DNA of 64,000 nt from Gammaproteobacteria bacterium (GCA_024234975.1 JACKNH010000006.1:228254-292253); one strand, 5' to 3'. Shown: positions 24,028 through 33,168, counted from the first letter of the stretch. Made by a program: numbers and translations. Notes: a model not told the origin generated them from the letters alone.

Positions 24028-26175
24028 ATGACCGATAAAAACTCAGGCAAATATCTACTGTTCATCAGTATTCATGGCCTCATCCGGGGGCAGGCGCTGG
24101 AACTCGGGCGCGATGCCGATACCGGCGGCCAGACCAAGTACGTGGTCGATCTCGCGAAGGCACTGGCCGAACAAGGCGATGTTGCGCAGGTGGATCTCGT
24201 TACCCGTCTGATCGATGACCCCGCGGTCAGTGATGACTACGCCGCACCCCAGGAGCCGTTGTCGGCCAAGGCGCGCATCGTGCGAATCCCTGCCGGCACC
24301 GGCGCGTACCTGCCCAAGGAGCAGTTGTGGGACCACCTGGACAGTCTGCTGGATAATCTGGTCAGTTGGCTGAACCGGCAGCCGCGTATGCCGGATGTCG
24401 TGCACGCACATTACGCCGATGCCGGCTATGTCGGTGTACGGCTGGCCAGCCTGCTGGGCATACCGCTGGTCTTTACCGGCCATTCGCTGGGGCGCGACAA
24501 GCGCAAGCAGTTACTGGCGCGCGGACTTTCCCAGGAACAGATCGAAACAACGTACAACATCGCGCGCCGCATCGATGCCGAGGAAGAGGCGCTGGCCAAT
24601 GCCGACCTGGTCGTCACCAGTACTAATAACGAAATCGAGGAGCAGTACGCGCTTTACAATTACTACGATCCGGCGCGAATGGTTGTCATGCCACCGGGCA
24701 CGGACCTGACGCAGTTTCATCCACCGGCGCCGGAAGAGACCTTTGAATTCCGCGCGCAGGTCGAGCGGTTCCTGACCAACCCGCGCAAACCGTTGGTGCT
24801 CGCGCTGTCACGACCGGACGAACGCAAGAATATTCTGACGCTGCTGGAAGCCTTCGGTGAGTCGCAGCCGTTGCGGCATGCGGCCAACCTGCTTATCGTC
24901 GCCGGCGTACGCGACGATATCCGTGATCTTCCCAGCGGGGCGCAGGAAGTTCTCACCAATATCCTGTTGTTGATTGACAGCTATGATCTGTACGGCCGCG
25001 TGGCCGTACCGAAAAGTCACCGCGCCGACGAGGTCTCCGAAATCTATCGTATGGTGGCCGCCAGCGGCGGCGTCTTCATCAATCCGGCATTGACCGAACC
25101 GTTCGGGCTGACGCTGTTGGAAGCCGCTGCCAGCGGGCTGCCGGTAGTCGCCACCGAAAACGGCGGGCCGGTGGACATAATCGCCAATTGCAACAACGGC
25201 GCACTGGTCAATCCTCTGGACAAGGGGGAAATCGCCGAGTCGCTGCTCTGGCTGTTGCGCGATGGCGATGCCTGGGCACGGGCTTCGCACAACGGTCTGG
25301 CGGGAGTCGAACAGCATTATTCCTGGCAGGCGCACGCGGGAACCTACCTCGCGCAACTGGCCGAGCTGACGTCGACGCATCGACGGGTGCCTGTTGTGCC
25401 GGCCGTGCCGCGCGGCCAGCGCTATCGCGATCGGGCCATCTTTACCGATCTGGATCAGAACCTGGTCGGCAACCAGGAGGCGCTGCTGAAATTCGTTGAT
25501 GTCATGCGGGACCGTCGCAAGGAAGTGAATTTCGGTATCGCGACGGGACGCCGGATCGATACCGCGCTGGCGCTGATGAAGAAACATGGCATCCCGACCC
25601 CGGACATCCTCATCAGCAGTCTCGGTACGCGAATCCATTACGGCCCTTCGTTGGATGAAGACGACTACTGGGCCAATCACATCGATCACCACTGGAATGC
25701 GCAGCAGGTGAAGCGCGTGCTGGCCGATGTGCCCGGCCTTGCGATGCAGCCCAAGCAGGAGCAGACGCCTTCGAAGATCTCTTATTACTACGATTCGCGC
25801 AAAGCTCCCCGGGTCGATGACATCATCGCCACCATACGTCAGCACGAACTTGCCGCGAACGTCATCGTCTCGTTCGGACAGTTTCTCGATATCGTGCCTT
25901 CGCGTGCGTCCAAGGGCCGCGCCTTGCGCTACGTCGCGCAACGGTTATCGATTCCACTGGAGAATATTCTCGCCGCGGGTGGTTCGGGCGCGGATGAGGA
26001 CATGATGCGGGGGAACACGATGGCCGTGGTGGTGGCGAACCGGCATCACGAGGAGTTGTCGCAGCTGGTCGATCTTGAGCGAATCTATTTCACCCGCCAG
26101 CCTTATGCATTGGGTATTCTCGAAGCCATGGAGTACTACCATTTCTTCGAACGCTCGCAAGCGGCCGAACCCTGA
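24028..26175 (+). CDS. sps: Sucrose-phosphate synthase with degenerate SPP-like domain
   Basis: Makes sucrose-6-phosphate from UDP-(or ADP-)glucose and fructose-6-phosphate. Of 715 residues, about 1-460 form the GT-B glycosyltransferase: HGLIRGQALELGRDADTGGQT is the N-terminal SPS signature, and FINPALTEPFGLTLLEAAAS the GT4 nucleotide-sugar site. Residues about 470-710 are an SPP-like HAD domain, with D474/D476 present (TDLDQNL). The Thr of motif I is Asn, and the motif IV GDSGND reads GGSGAD (651-656), so phosphatase activity is unlikely. A complete phosphatase gene follows with a one-base overlap. A GTG at 23998 is an alternative start. First gene of an sps-spp-fruK-ams operon. Confidence 0.93.
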   Translation: MTDKNSGKYLLFISIHGLIRGQALELGRDADTGGQTKYVVDLAKALAEQGDVAQVDLVTRLIDDPAVSDDYAAPQEPLSAKARIVRIPAGTGAYLPKEQLWDHLDSLLDNLVSWLNRQPRMPDVVHAHYADAGYVGVRLASLLGIPLVFTGHSLGRDKRKQLLARGLSQEQIETTYNIARRIDAEEEALANADLVVTSTNNEIEEQYALYNYYDPARMVVMPPGTDLTQFHPPAPEETFEFRAQVERFLTNPRKPLVLALSRPDERKNILTLLEAFGESQPLRHAANLLIVAGVRDDIRDLPSGAQEVLTNILLLIDSYDLYGRVAVPKSHRADEVSEIYRMVAASGGVFINPALTEPFGLTLLEAAASGLPVVATENGGPVDIIANCNNGALVNPLDKGEIAESLLWLLRDGDAWARASHNGLAGVEQHYSWQAHAGTYLAQLAELTSTHRRVPVVPAVPRGQRYRDRAIFTDLDQNLVGNQEALLKFVDVMRDRRKEVNFGIATGRRIDTALALMKKHGIPTPDILISSLGTRIHYGPSLDEDDYWANHIDHHWNAQQVKRVLADVPGLAMQPKQEQTPSKISYYYDSRKAPRVDDIIATIRQHELAANVIVSFGQFLDIVPSRASKGRALRYVAQRLSIPLENILAAGGSGADEDMMRGNTMAVVVANRHHEELSQLVDLERIYFTRQPYALGILEAMEYYHFFERSQAAEP

Positions 26176-27035
26176 TGGCGACGCAACTGCTGATTTGCAC
26201 CGATCTCGACCGCACGCTGATCCCGAATGGTGAACCGCCGGAAGACCCGCGCGCCCGCGCGCTGTTCGCCGCCTTTGCAGCGCGTCCGGAAGTCTTGCTG
26301 GTCTATGTCAGCGGGCGTGATCGCGGGTTGGTCGAGCAGGCCATCGAGCAGTATTCGTTGCCTATTCCCGACCACGTCATCAGTGATGTCGGTACCCGGA
26401 TCCATGACATTGATCCGGGCGGGCGGTGGACCATTGACCTGACGTGGCAGCAGCAGATTCAGCGCGACTGGAAAACCTGCTCACGGGCGGATATTGCCGG
26501 GATGCTCGCCGGGTTGCCTGAGCTGGTGCTGCAACCGGCAGCCCGCCAGAACGATCACAAGTTGAGCTATTTCGTCCCTGCGCAAGGCGATAACGACGCG
26601 TTGTCCGCCAAGGTCATGCGGATGCTTGCGCCGGCAGAGATCGAAGTTCGTCTCATTTTCAGCGTTGATGACATCACCGGTGAAGGTCTGCTGGATATCC
26701 TGCCGGCCAATGCATCCAAATATCATGCGATCATCGCGTTGATGGAAATCACCCGAAATAACCGTGACACCACCGTATTCTGCGGCGATAGCGGTAACGA
26801 CATGGAAGTGCTGGTCAGCCCGCTGGACGCGGTGCTGGTGGGAAATGCGTCGGCGCAGGTCAAAGCCCGGGCGCGGGATGCCGCCGCCGCCGCCGGACTG
26901 TCGGAACATCTCTACGTGGCGCAAGGCGGTTTTCTCGGCATGAACGCCAATTACAGCGCGGGTATGCTGGAAGGTATCGCGCATTACCATCCCGCCATCG
27001 TTGGCATGTTGCCGGACATCGCAAGTGGAGACTGA
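26175..27035 (+). CDS. spp: Sucrose-6-phosphate phosphatase
   Basis: Hydrolyses sucrose-6-phosphate to sucrose. A 286-residue HAD phosphatase of the SPP/Cof type with intact motifs: nucleophile D10 and acid D12 in CTDLDRTL, YVSGRD as motif II, the Lys in the PANASKYHAI segment as motif III, and GDSGND at 204-209 as motif IV. It overlaps the sps stop by one base (TGATG), and fruK begins three bases after its own stop. Its intact catalytic set contrasts with the degraded copy fused to SPS, so this protein should supply the activity. Confidence 0.92.
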   Translation: MATQLLICTDLDRTLIPNGEPPEDPRARALFAAFAARPEVLLVYVSGRDRGLVEQAIEQYSLPIPDHVISDVGTRIHDIDPGGRWTIDLTWQQQIQRDWKTCSRADIAGMLAGLPELVLQPAARQNDHKLSYFVPAQGDNDALSAKVMRMLAPAEIEVRLIFSVDDITGEGLLDILPANASKYHAIIALMEITRNNRDTTVFCGDSGNDMEVLVSPLDAVLVGNASAQVKARARDAAAAAGLSEHLYVAQGGFLGMNANYSAGMLEGIAHYHPAIVGMLPDIASGD

Positions 27036-27038
27036 AGC

Positions 27039-27917
27039 ATGCAGCCGCAGGTGGTGATCTTCGGCGAAGTTCTGATGGACATTTTCCCCGATGGCAACGA
27101 GGTGCTGGGTGGCGCGCCGTTCAATGTCGCCTGGCATCTGCAGGCTTTCGGGTTGCAACCGAAATTCGTGAGTCGCGTTGGGAATGACGATGCGGGGCGG
27201 AAGATTCTCGGTGCGATGCGCGAGTGGGGCATGGATGTCGCCGACGTGCAAATCGACGCTGACCTGCCGACAGGCCGCGTCGAAGTGACATTGCATGGCA
27301 GTGAGCCCAGCTATGAGATCATCGCCGACTGTGCCTACGACGCGATCGACCTTCCAGCACACGTGACGGAAGCCGGACTGCTCTACCACGGGACGCTTGC
27401 GGTGCGCGAACCGCGTTCCGCCGCCGCGCTGGAGGCACTGATTGCGGCCGCCTCGCCACAACGCGTGTTGATGGACGTGAATCTGCGTGCGCCATGGTAC
27501 AAGGCCGATGCGGTGACGGCGGCAATGCGGCGGGCGGATTGGGTCAAATTGAATGCCGCCGAACTTTCCGAACTCGTGGGCGCAGAGGATTCCATCGAAG
27601 CGGTGCGCAACCAATTCGGACTGCAAGGGTTGATTGTCACCCACGGCAGCGCCGGCGCCGACGTCTGCCGCGTCGACGAACCACCGCTGCGCGACCGACC
27701 GCCGGTGAGCGGGACCGTGGTGGATACCGTGGGCGCGGGCGACGCATTCACTTCGGTGATCCTGCTCGGGCTCGCCCTCGGCTGGCCATCAGCGGTCACG
27801 CTGCAACGCGCGCTGGCATTTGGTTCCGCCATCGTCGGCCAACGCGGCGCCATCGTCCGCGATATTGATTTCTACCGGCGACACGCCCAGTCGTGGTCGC
27901 TGCCAGCCCTGGATTGA
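27039..27917 (+). CDS. fruK: PfkB-family fructokinase
   Basis: Phosphorylates fructose to fructose-6-phosphate, recycling the fructose released by amylosucrase. It has 292 residues, with the N-terminal substrate-site signature GEVLMDIFPDG and LGGAPFNVAWHL, and the second PfkB signature DTVGAGDAF with catalytic D235. It sits three bases after spp and seven bases before ams. The order sps-spp-fruK-ams is the one described for halotolerant methanotrophs, where it serves sucrose metabolism. Other PfkB sugars cannot be excluded, but the context is strong. Confidence 0.92.
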   Translation: MQPQVVIFGEVLMDIFPDGNEVLGGAPFNVAWHLQAFGLQPKFVSRVGNDDAGRKILGAMREWGMDVADVQIDADLPTGRVEVTLHGSEPSYEIIADCAYDAIDLPAHVTEAGLLYHGTLAVREPRSAAALEALIAAASPQRVLMDVNLRAPWYKADAVTAAMRRADWVKLNAAELSELVGAEDSIEAVRNQFGLQGLIVTHGSAGADVCRVDEPPLRDRPPVSGTVVDTVGAGDAFTSVILLGLALGWPSAVTLQRALAFGSAIVGQRGAIVRDIDFYRRHAQSWSLPALD

Positions 27918-27924
27918 TGACTGC

Positions 27925-29883
27925 ATGTACGAGCAGGTTTCACATTCACTACTGAACCGGATTCTCGATGAATTGAAGCCGGAGATCCTCGAGCGGGATC
28001 TGCGACATTTCTATACCCGACTTGGGGCCAACTTCTACGCAATACATTCGCTATTCCATCATCTGTACGGGCAGCGAGCGGATTTCGAGAAGCAGATGGT
28101 GCGACTGGTCGAAGTCATGGCGAGCCAGTACATCCGTCGTGCGGACGATTTGAAGCAACTCGATGTACAACGTGAGCTCGACCACAACTGGTTTCTCAGC
28201 CAGCAATGGGTGGGCATGGCCTTGTACACCGGCGGTTTCGGCGGTGACCTGCGCGGCGTGCGGGCTCGTCTGGGCTATCTGCAGGAGCTGGGCGTGAACA
28301 TGATGCATATCATGCCCATTCTGGAATGTCCGAAGGGCGCCAGCGATGGCGGTTATGCCGTCAGCAACTTCCGGAATGTCGACGAACGAGTAGGGCAACT
28401 GGCCGATGTCGCGCCACTTGCCCGGGAAATGCACCAACGCGGCATGTTGCTGACGCTGGATGTGGTGGTCAATCACACCTCGGACGAACATGCGTGGGCA
28501 CAGGCGGCGCGTGCGGGTGAAAAAAAATATCAGGACTACTACTACGTATTCGACAACCGCGATGTGCCCGACATGTTCGAATCGACCATGCCGGAGATAT
28601 TTCCTGAATCCGCGCCCGGCAACTTCACATTCGATGGAACGATGAAGAAGTGGGTGATGACGGTGTTCCATAATTACCAGTGGGATTTGAATTACAGCAA
28701 CCCGGCGGTGTTCATCGAGATGCTGGACATCATCCTGTTCTGGGCCAACCAGGGCGCCGACATCGTGCGCCTGGATGCGGTGGCGTTCCTGTGGAAGAAG
28801 ATTGGCACGACCTGCCAGAACGAGCGGGAAGCGCACCTGATATTACAGTTGATGAAGGATTGCAGCCAGGTCACCGCACCGGGCGTGCTGTTCATCGCCG
28901 AAGCGATTGTCGCGCCAGTGGAGATCATCAAATACTTCGGCGAAGACGCCGTGATCGCCAAGGAATGTGAGATCGCCTACAACGCCACCTACATGGCGTT
29001 ACTGTGGGACGCGGTGGCGACACGCAACGCGAAACTGCTGACGCAGGGGATCCGCAGCCTGCCGCTGAAGCTCGAACGGGCAACGTGGTTGAATTACGTG
29101 CGGTGTCACGATGACATCGGGCTGGGTTTTGATGACAACGATATCATCCGGGCCGGCTATCAGCCCTTGGCCCACCGGCGCTTCCTGATCGACTACTACA
29201 CCGGGCGGTATGCCGGCTCGCCTGCGCGTGGCTTGCCCTTCGGACAGAACGATAAAACGGGCGATGCACGCATCTCCGGCACGCTTGCATCATTGGTCGG
29301 GCTGGAAACCGCGCTGGAGAGCAAAGACGAGGACGCGATTGCGCTCAGCATCGACACCATACTGTTGGTGCACTCGTTGATCATGTCCTTCGGCGGTATC
29401 CCCCTGCTGTACTACGGCGATGAGATTGGCACCATCAACGATCGGACCTTCTTCGATGACGCCACCAAGGCCTATGACAACCGCTGGATGCATCGGCCGA
29501 ACATCGACTGGAGCAAGGCGGATTTGCGTCACCAGAAGGGCACGGTGGAACAACGTATCTTCTCCGGCATCCAGCGCATGATTGCGGCACGCTCCAGCGC
29601 CGCCGCATTTGCTGATTACAACAATCGCGAACTCGTGGAAACCGGTAACCCGCACCTGTTTGCGTTCATGCGGGACAATCCGTTTCAACCGGGCGACGCC
29701 GTGCTGGTCGTCGCCAATTTCGATGCCGGGCCGCAGTCGTTTTCATTGCGCGAAGCCGCTCCCAGGTTGCTGGCGCGTCACGGGCAATTGCAGGACTTGT
29801 ATTCAGGCGCTGCGCTGGATCTGCACGACGGTGCGCTTACGCTGCCGCCGCGTGGATTCTACTGGCTGCGTCACCGGCGCTGA
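27925..29883 (+). CDS. ams: Amylosucrase (GH13)
   Basis: Splits sucrose and adds the glucosyl unit to an alpha-1,4-glucan, releasing fructose. It has 652 residues, close to the Neisseria enzyme. The GH13 regions are intact: DVVVNHTS (I), RLDAVAF with nucleophile D284 (II), FIAEAIV with acid/base E326 (III) and RCHDDIG with the His-Asp pair (IV). The N-terminal helical domain before the barrel is typical of amylosucrases. The ATG at 27925 starts MYEQVSHSLL, seven bases after fruK. With sps and spp it links sucrose as osmolyte to glucan storage. No signal peptide, so it acts in the cytoplasm. Confidence 0.95.
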   Translation: MYEQVSHSLLNRILDELKPEILERDLRHFYTRLGANFYAIHSLFHHLYGQRADFEKQMVRLVEVMASQYIRRADDLKQLDVQRELDHNWFLSQQWVGMALYTGGFGGDLRGVRARLGYLQELGVNMMHIMPILECPKGASDGGYAVSNFRNVDERVGQLADVAPLAREMHQRGMLLTLDVVVNHTSDEHAWAQAARAGEKKYQDYYYVFDNRDVPDMFESTMPEIFPESAPGNFTFDGTMKKWVMTVFHNYQWDLNYSNPAVFIEMLDIILFWANQGADIVRLDAVAFLWKKIGTTCQNEREAHLILQLMKDCSQVTAPGVLFIAEAIVAPVEIIKYFGEDAVIAKECEIAYNATYMALLWDAVATRNAKLLTQGIRSLPLKLERATWLNYVRCHDDIGLGFDDNDIIRAGYQPLAHRRFLIDYYTGRYAGSPARGLPFGQNDKTGDARISGTLASLVGLETALESKDEDAIALSIDTILLVHSLIMSFGGIPLLYYGDEIGTINDRTFFDDATKAYDNRWMHRPNIDWSKADLRHQKGTVEQRIFSGIQRMIAARSSAAAFADYNNRELVETGNPHLFAFMRDNPFQPGDAVLVVANFDAGPQSFSLREAAPRLLARHGQLQDLYSGAALDLHDGALTLPPRGFYWLRHRR

Positions 29884-29901
29884 TCTGCGGTACGGAGTTT
29901 C

Positions 29902-29918
29902 CAACACGCATCGTGTTG
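29902..29918 (+). terminator. Short hairpin after ams
   Basis: CAACACG (29902-29908), CAT, CGTGTTG (29912-29918); perfect 7-bp stem, no T tract. It lies 19 bases after the amylosucrase stop. Confidence 0.35.
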
Positions 29919-29923
29919 AAGGT

Positions 29924-30027
29924 GTCCGCCGGGCTGGTGTGGTCAGGACTGTGCGAGGCATGGATGCCGAGCCCAAGCGTCCAGGGATGGATTTTCAGCG
30001 TGTCCTGACCACACCACCCCGGCGGAC
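29924..30027. repeat. Large inverted repeat, 26-base arms
   Basis: Arms 29924-29949 and 30002-30027 are complementary at 25 of 26 positions (one C/G mismatch in the middle) and enclose 52 bases. The arm begins GTCCGCCGGG and ends TGGTCAGGAC. The loop itself contains the palindrome GGCATGGATGCC. It fills the gap between the convergent ams and putP genes. It may be a bidirectional terminator or a dispersed palindromic element. Confidence 0.75.
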
Positions 30028-30078
30028 CACCCGGCACCGACATTCCAGAAAATGCTGTTTCCCGCACTGAGCGCCAAC

Positions 30079-31521
30079 TCATTGCGCCGCGCGGTCAAAC
30101 GCGGCCAAGGTTTCGGCGCCCGGCAAGCGAGTCATTTTGCTGACGATGACTACCGCCAGTAGCGCGCAGAAGAATCCGGGCAGCAGTTCGTAGAGGTAAT
30201 GGCCGGGAATCGTTACGTGATTCTTGCACAGGTAAACCGTGACTGCGCCAACCACAAGACCGGCCAGAGCGCCGTTGCGCGTTGTGCCGCGCCAGGTGAC
30301 TGACAGGAGCACCACCGGTCCGAGTGCCGCACCAAAGCCTCCCCACGCATATCCGACCAGATCCAGAATGGTGCCCGAATCGTTGGCGGCGATCAGCGTC
30401 GCGATGACGGCGAAACCGACAATGCCGGCGCGGCTCAACCATTGGCGATGGCGATCCGGCCAGTGGCGAAACCAGGGCAGGTCTTCGGTCAACGCCGAAC
30501 TCAGCACCAGCAATTGCGAATCCGCGGTCGACATCACGGCTGCCAGAACCGCAGCGTAGACCAGACCGGCGAGCAGGGGATGGAACATCGCGCCAGTCAG
30601 GGCGAGGAATATCCGTTCGGAATTGCCACCGTCGCCGCTCACACCAGTCAGCGGATACAGCGCGTGATAGCCGATGCCCAGCAGACCGATGCTGACCGCG
30701 AGCAGCAGGCACAGCGCCATCCAGCCAATTCCGATGCGCCGTGCGCGCGGAATATCCGCTATCGAACGGATACCGAAGAATCGCGCGAGGATATGTGGCT
30801 GGCCGAAATAGCCCAGCCCCCAGGCCAGCAGCGATGCGCCGCTCAACCAGGACGTCGCAATGTGCCAGACGCCGGGGCGCACTTGGGCCAGCGACAAGGG
30901 GGCATCGGCGATGGCCGTGGTGGCCAGCAGGGCACAGAACGTCAGCGCCGACAACATCAACAACCCTTGCACGAGATCCGTCCAGCAGACGGCGAGATAG
31001 CCGCCGAGGAATGTATAGGAGACGACGACAGTGACCGTGACCAGCAGCGCGACTGATGGCTGCGCGTTGAAAGCGTGGGCGAACAGCAAGGTACCCCCCT
31101 TCAATCCTGCAGCGACATATAACGTGAAGAAGACGAGGATGACGGCGGTGGTTGCGATGCGCAGCGCGCCATTGCTGTCATCGAAGCGGCGGGCAAGATA
31201 GGTCGGCAGCGTGATCGCGGACAGCGATTCACTGAGTGCGCGCAGCCGACCTGCGACCAATCGCCAGTTCAGCCAGGCACCGATGAGCAGACCGGTTGAA
31301 ATCCAGAACCCTTCCACCAGACCACCGGCGAATACAGCACCGGGCAGACCCAGCAGCAACCAGCTGCTCATGTCGGATGCGCCGGCGCTGATGGCGCTGG
31401 TCACCGGTCCGAGCCGACGCCCGCCAATCAGAAAATCATCATTGCTGTGGGTATGGCGCAGCGACCAGTAGCCGATGCCCAGCATCAGGCACAGGTAGGC
31501 GGTGAACTCGAGAGCGAGCAT
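30079..31521 (-). CDS. putP: Sodium/proline symporter PutP
   Basis: Sodium-coupled solute symporter of the SSS family, 480 residues and about 13 TM segments, inner membrane. The N-terminus YWSLRHTHSNDDFLIGGRRLG and the TM2 run AISAGASDMSSWLLLGLPGAVF are PutP hallmarks; the Asp and Ser-Gly in GASDMSSW belong to the sodium/proline site. TM8-9 carries AAVMSTADSQLLVLSSALTED, the second sodium site. Proline import fits osmoprotection beside the sucrose operon, but a direct link is inference. It is convergent with the ams operon and followed upstream by the MBL gene 18 bases away. Confidence 0.92.
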   Translation of the reverse strand: MLALEFTAYLCLMLGIGYWSLRHTHSNDDFLIGGRRLGPVTSAISAGASDMSSWLLLGLPGAVFAGGLVEGFWISTGLLIGAWLNWRLVAGRLRALSESLSAITLPTYLARRFDDSNGALRIATTAVILVFFTLYVAAGLKGGTLLFAHAFNAQPSVALLVTVTVVVSYTFLGGYLAVCWTDLVQGLLMLSALTFCALLATTAIADAPLSLAQVRPGVWHIATSWLSGASLLAWGLGYFGQPHILARFFGIRSIADIPRARRIGIGWMALCLLLAVSIGLLGIGYHALYPLTGVSGDGGNSERIFLALTGAMFHPLLAGLVYAAVLAAVMSTADSQLLVLSSALTEDLPWFRHWPDRHRQWLSRAGIVGFAVIATLIAANDSGTILDLVGYAWGGFGAALGPVVLLSVTWRGTTRNGALAGLVVGAVTVYLCKNHVTIPGHYLYELLPGFFCALLAVVIVSKMTRLPGAETLAAFDRAAQ

Positions 31522-31539
31522 GCGAGGACAGGCGCGCGT

Positions 31540-32337
31540 CTAAACCGGGCGCGGCGTGTCGTCCAGTCGAACTATCCAGCCGTCCTGGTCGGGTGACGGC
31601 GCAGAGTAACGCTGCATCACCTGTGGATCGTGTCCGGGGATGATATGACAGGGGTCGTCAACGAGTTCGCGCAGGCGTTGCCAGCCATCCACCATGGCTT
31701 TCACGTCAGCCACGATCGGAAACGGCCGGCCGCTCTGCATGTTGGCGTAGTAGTGGCTGGCGTCCGACGCCAGCACCAGCCAGCCAACGCGGGTCCACAC
31801 GCGCACGGCTTGCAGTCCCGCGGTATGGCCGCCAATCAGATGCAAGGACAGCCCCGGACACAACGCGTGGTCGCCGGCATGAAACATCACGCGCCCGGCA
31901 TAGACATTGCGCACCATGGCCAGGACTTCATCGAGCTCATAACTGTGGGAGAAGAAGTGATGCGCCATATGCCGGCCGGTGGCGAAGGCCATTTCAGCGT
32001 CCTGCAGGTGGAAGCGGGCAGCGGGAAACAGATCGAAGTTGCCGATGTGATCGTAATGCAGGTGCGTCACCAGGACATCGGGTGCGGTGGCGGCATCCAC
32101 GCCCAGCGCTTGCAGGCCAATGCTGGGGCAACGCAGGAACTGGCGCCGGCGACGCTCCGCGGCGGCCGCATTGAAGCCGGTATCAACGACATAACTTGAA
32201 CTGCCATTGCGCACCAGCCAGACGAAGTAGTCCATTGTGGTGCCGGCTTCATGGGCATCGCCGCCGATGAAGTTTTCCGCCGCCCGACGGGTGACGGTGG
32301 CATACCGGATGGCGTAGACCTCGAAGGGATCAGTCAT
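31540..32337 (-). CDS. Metallo-beta-lactamase fold hydrolase (AHL-lactonase-like)
   Basis: A 265-residue MBL enzyme with the complete dinuclear zinc set of quorum-quenching lactonases: HLHYDH (H92, H94, D96, H97), H171 in GGHTAG, D192 in SDASHYY and H236 in PGHDP. The start MTDPFEVY at 32337 is preferred over 32346. No signal peptide. Family members open N-acyl homoserine lactones or other lactones. It lies 18 bases before putP and may be co-transcribed with it. The lactone substrate is not certain. Confidence 0.85.
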   Translation of the reverse strand: MTDPFEVYAIRYATVTRRAAENFIGGDAHEAGTTMDYFVWLVRNGSSSYVVDTGFNAAAAERRRRQFLRCPSIGLQALGVDAATAPDVLVTHLHYDHIGNFDLFPAARFHLQDAEMAFATGRHMAHHFFSHSYELDEVLAMVRNVYAGRVMFHAGDHALCPGLSLHLIGGHTAGLQAVRVWTRVGWLVLASDASHYYANMQSGRPFPIVADVKAMVDGWQRLRELVDDPCHIIPGHDPQVMQRYSAPSPDQDGWIVRLDDTPRPV

Positions 32338-32401
32338 GGTTTGCACTGAGTCGGTGAAGCCGCGGTGATTGACCCATCAAGCCACGGCTTCCGTGACATC
32401 C

Positions 32402-32797
32402 TCAGACCAGGGTGGTGACGTAGAGGCTGTCCATATATTCGCGCAGGTGGAAGACCTTGCCGTCGCGGATTTCGAAGAACCAGGCATAGATGTTGTCGTA
32501 CACCTTGCCATTGAGCAGCTTGCCGACGCCGCGTGTTTCGCAGGCAACGATATTCCCTTTACCGATACACGTGTCGACGATGACCTTGGGATCGCCCGGT
32601 TCGAACAGTCCCCGGACAGGCGCCAGGAACTCATCGCAGATGTAATCGCGGCCGCGATGGATGCCTTCGCCGGGAATGTTCTTGGGCATCACCTGCCAGA
32701 TGGCTTCGGGGTGGAACAACGGCCGGACCTGCTCCAGGTCGCCGCTGCTCAGCGCAGCGAAAAAATCACGGACGAGTTGTTCGTTCTGTTCGGACAT
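32402..32797 (-). CDS. SnoaL-like protein (NTF2 fold)
   Basis: A 131-residue cytoplasmic protein starting MSEQNEQLVRDFFAALSSGD after a GGAGAG site. It has the full NTF2-like pattern: LEQVRPLFHPEAIWQVMP, VACETRGVGKLLNG and YAWFFEIRDGKVFHLREYMDS. The last segment resembles limonene-epoxide hydrolases and ketosteroid isomerase-like proteins. It is divergent from the small ORF at 32899. Enzyme or binding protein cannot be decided. Confidence 0.8.
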   Translation of the reverse strand: MSEQNEQLVRDFFAALSSGDLEQVRPLFHPEAIWQVMPKNIPGEGIHRGRDYICDEFLAPVRGLFEPGDPKVIVDTCIGKGNIVACETRGVGKLLNGKVYDNIYAWFFEIRDGKVFHLREYMDSLYVTTLV

Positions 32798-32898
32798 CAG
32801 GCTCTCCAGCGGGATTGGATTTGGATGGTATTCTGTGCTCTGGACGCTGTCGGGTGCAACCTTCCCGCCGGCATTTTCGGATCCGACTTGGAGCAGCA

Positions 32899-33108
32899 AT
32901 GAAACTCTATTCCAGCGACGGTGGCGAACTTCTGGAAGTCGCCACCATTGAGCGCGATGGCAATGAACTGGTCATCAAAGGCAAGATCTTCCAATCCATG
33001 CCACTATCGGCGCGGGTGAAACCCGCCGAGGCACGCAAGGCCTTGCGCATGCTGGATCTGAAAACACTTTGGTTCATTATGACTCTGCCGTGGCGCAAAG
33101 CCGATTGA
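32899..33108 (+). CDS. Small conserved hypothetical protein (69 aa)
   Basis: A short protein starting MKLYSSDGGELLEVATIERDG with a GGAG site seven bases upstream. The composition is ordinary coding: a beta hairpin (NELVIKGKIFQSMP), a basic helix (KPAEARKALRMLD) and a hydrophobic segment LKTLWFIMTLPWRK that could be membrane-associated. I recall similar short proteins near catabolic genes, with no function. It ends in front of a strong hairpin. Confidence 0.65.
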   Translation: MKLYSSDGGELLEVATIERDGNELVIKGKIFQSMPLSARVKPAEARKALRMLDLKTLWFIMTLPWRKAD

Positions 33109-33109
33109 A

Positions 33110-33144
33110 CGACGTCGCCGCCTGCTGCGAGCGCGGCGACGTCG
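33110..33144. terminator. Perfect hairpin between convergent genes
   Basis: CGACGTCGCCGC (33110-33121) and GCGGCGACGTCG (33133-33144), perfect 12-bp arms, 11-base loop, beginning two bases after the small ORF's stop. No T tract. Likely bidirectional terminator with the cyclase gene. Confidence 0.6.
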
Positions 33145-33168
33145 ATGACTAAAATGACAGTTGCGACC

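Noticed and set aside
24808..25941. Antisense frame opposite sps
   Set aside because: No domain, and it overlaps the GT4 and HAD domains of a clear SPS.
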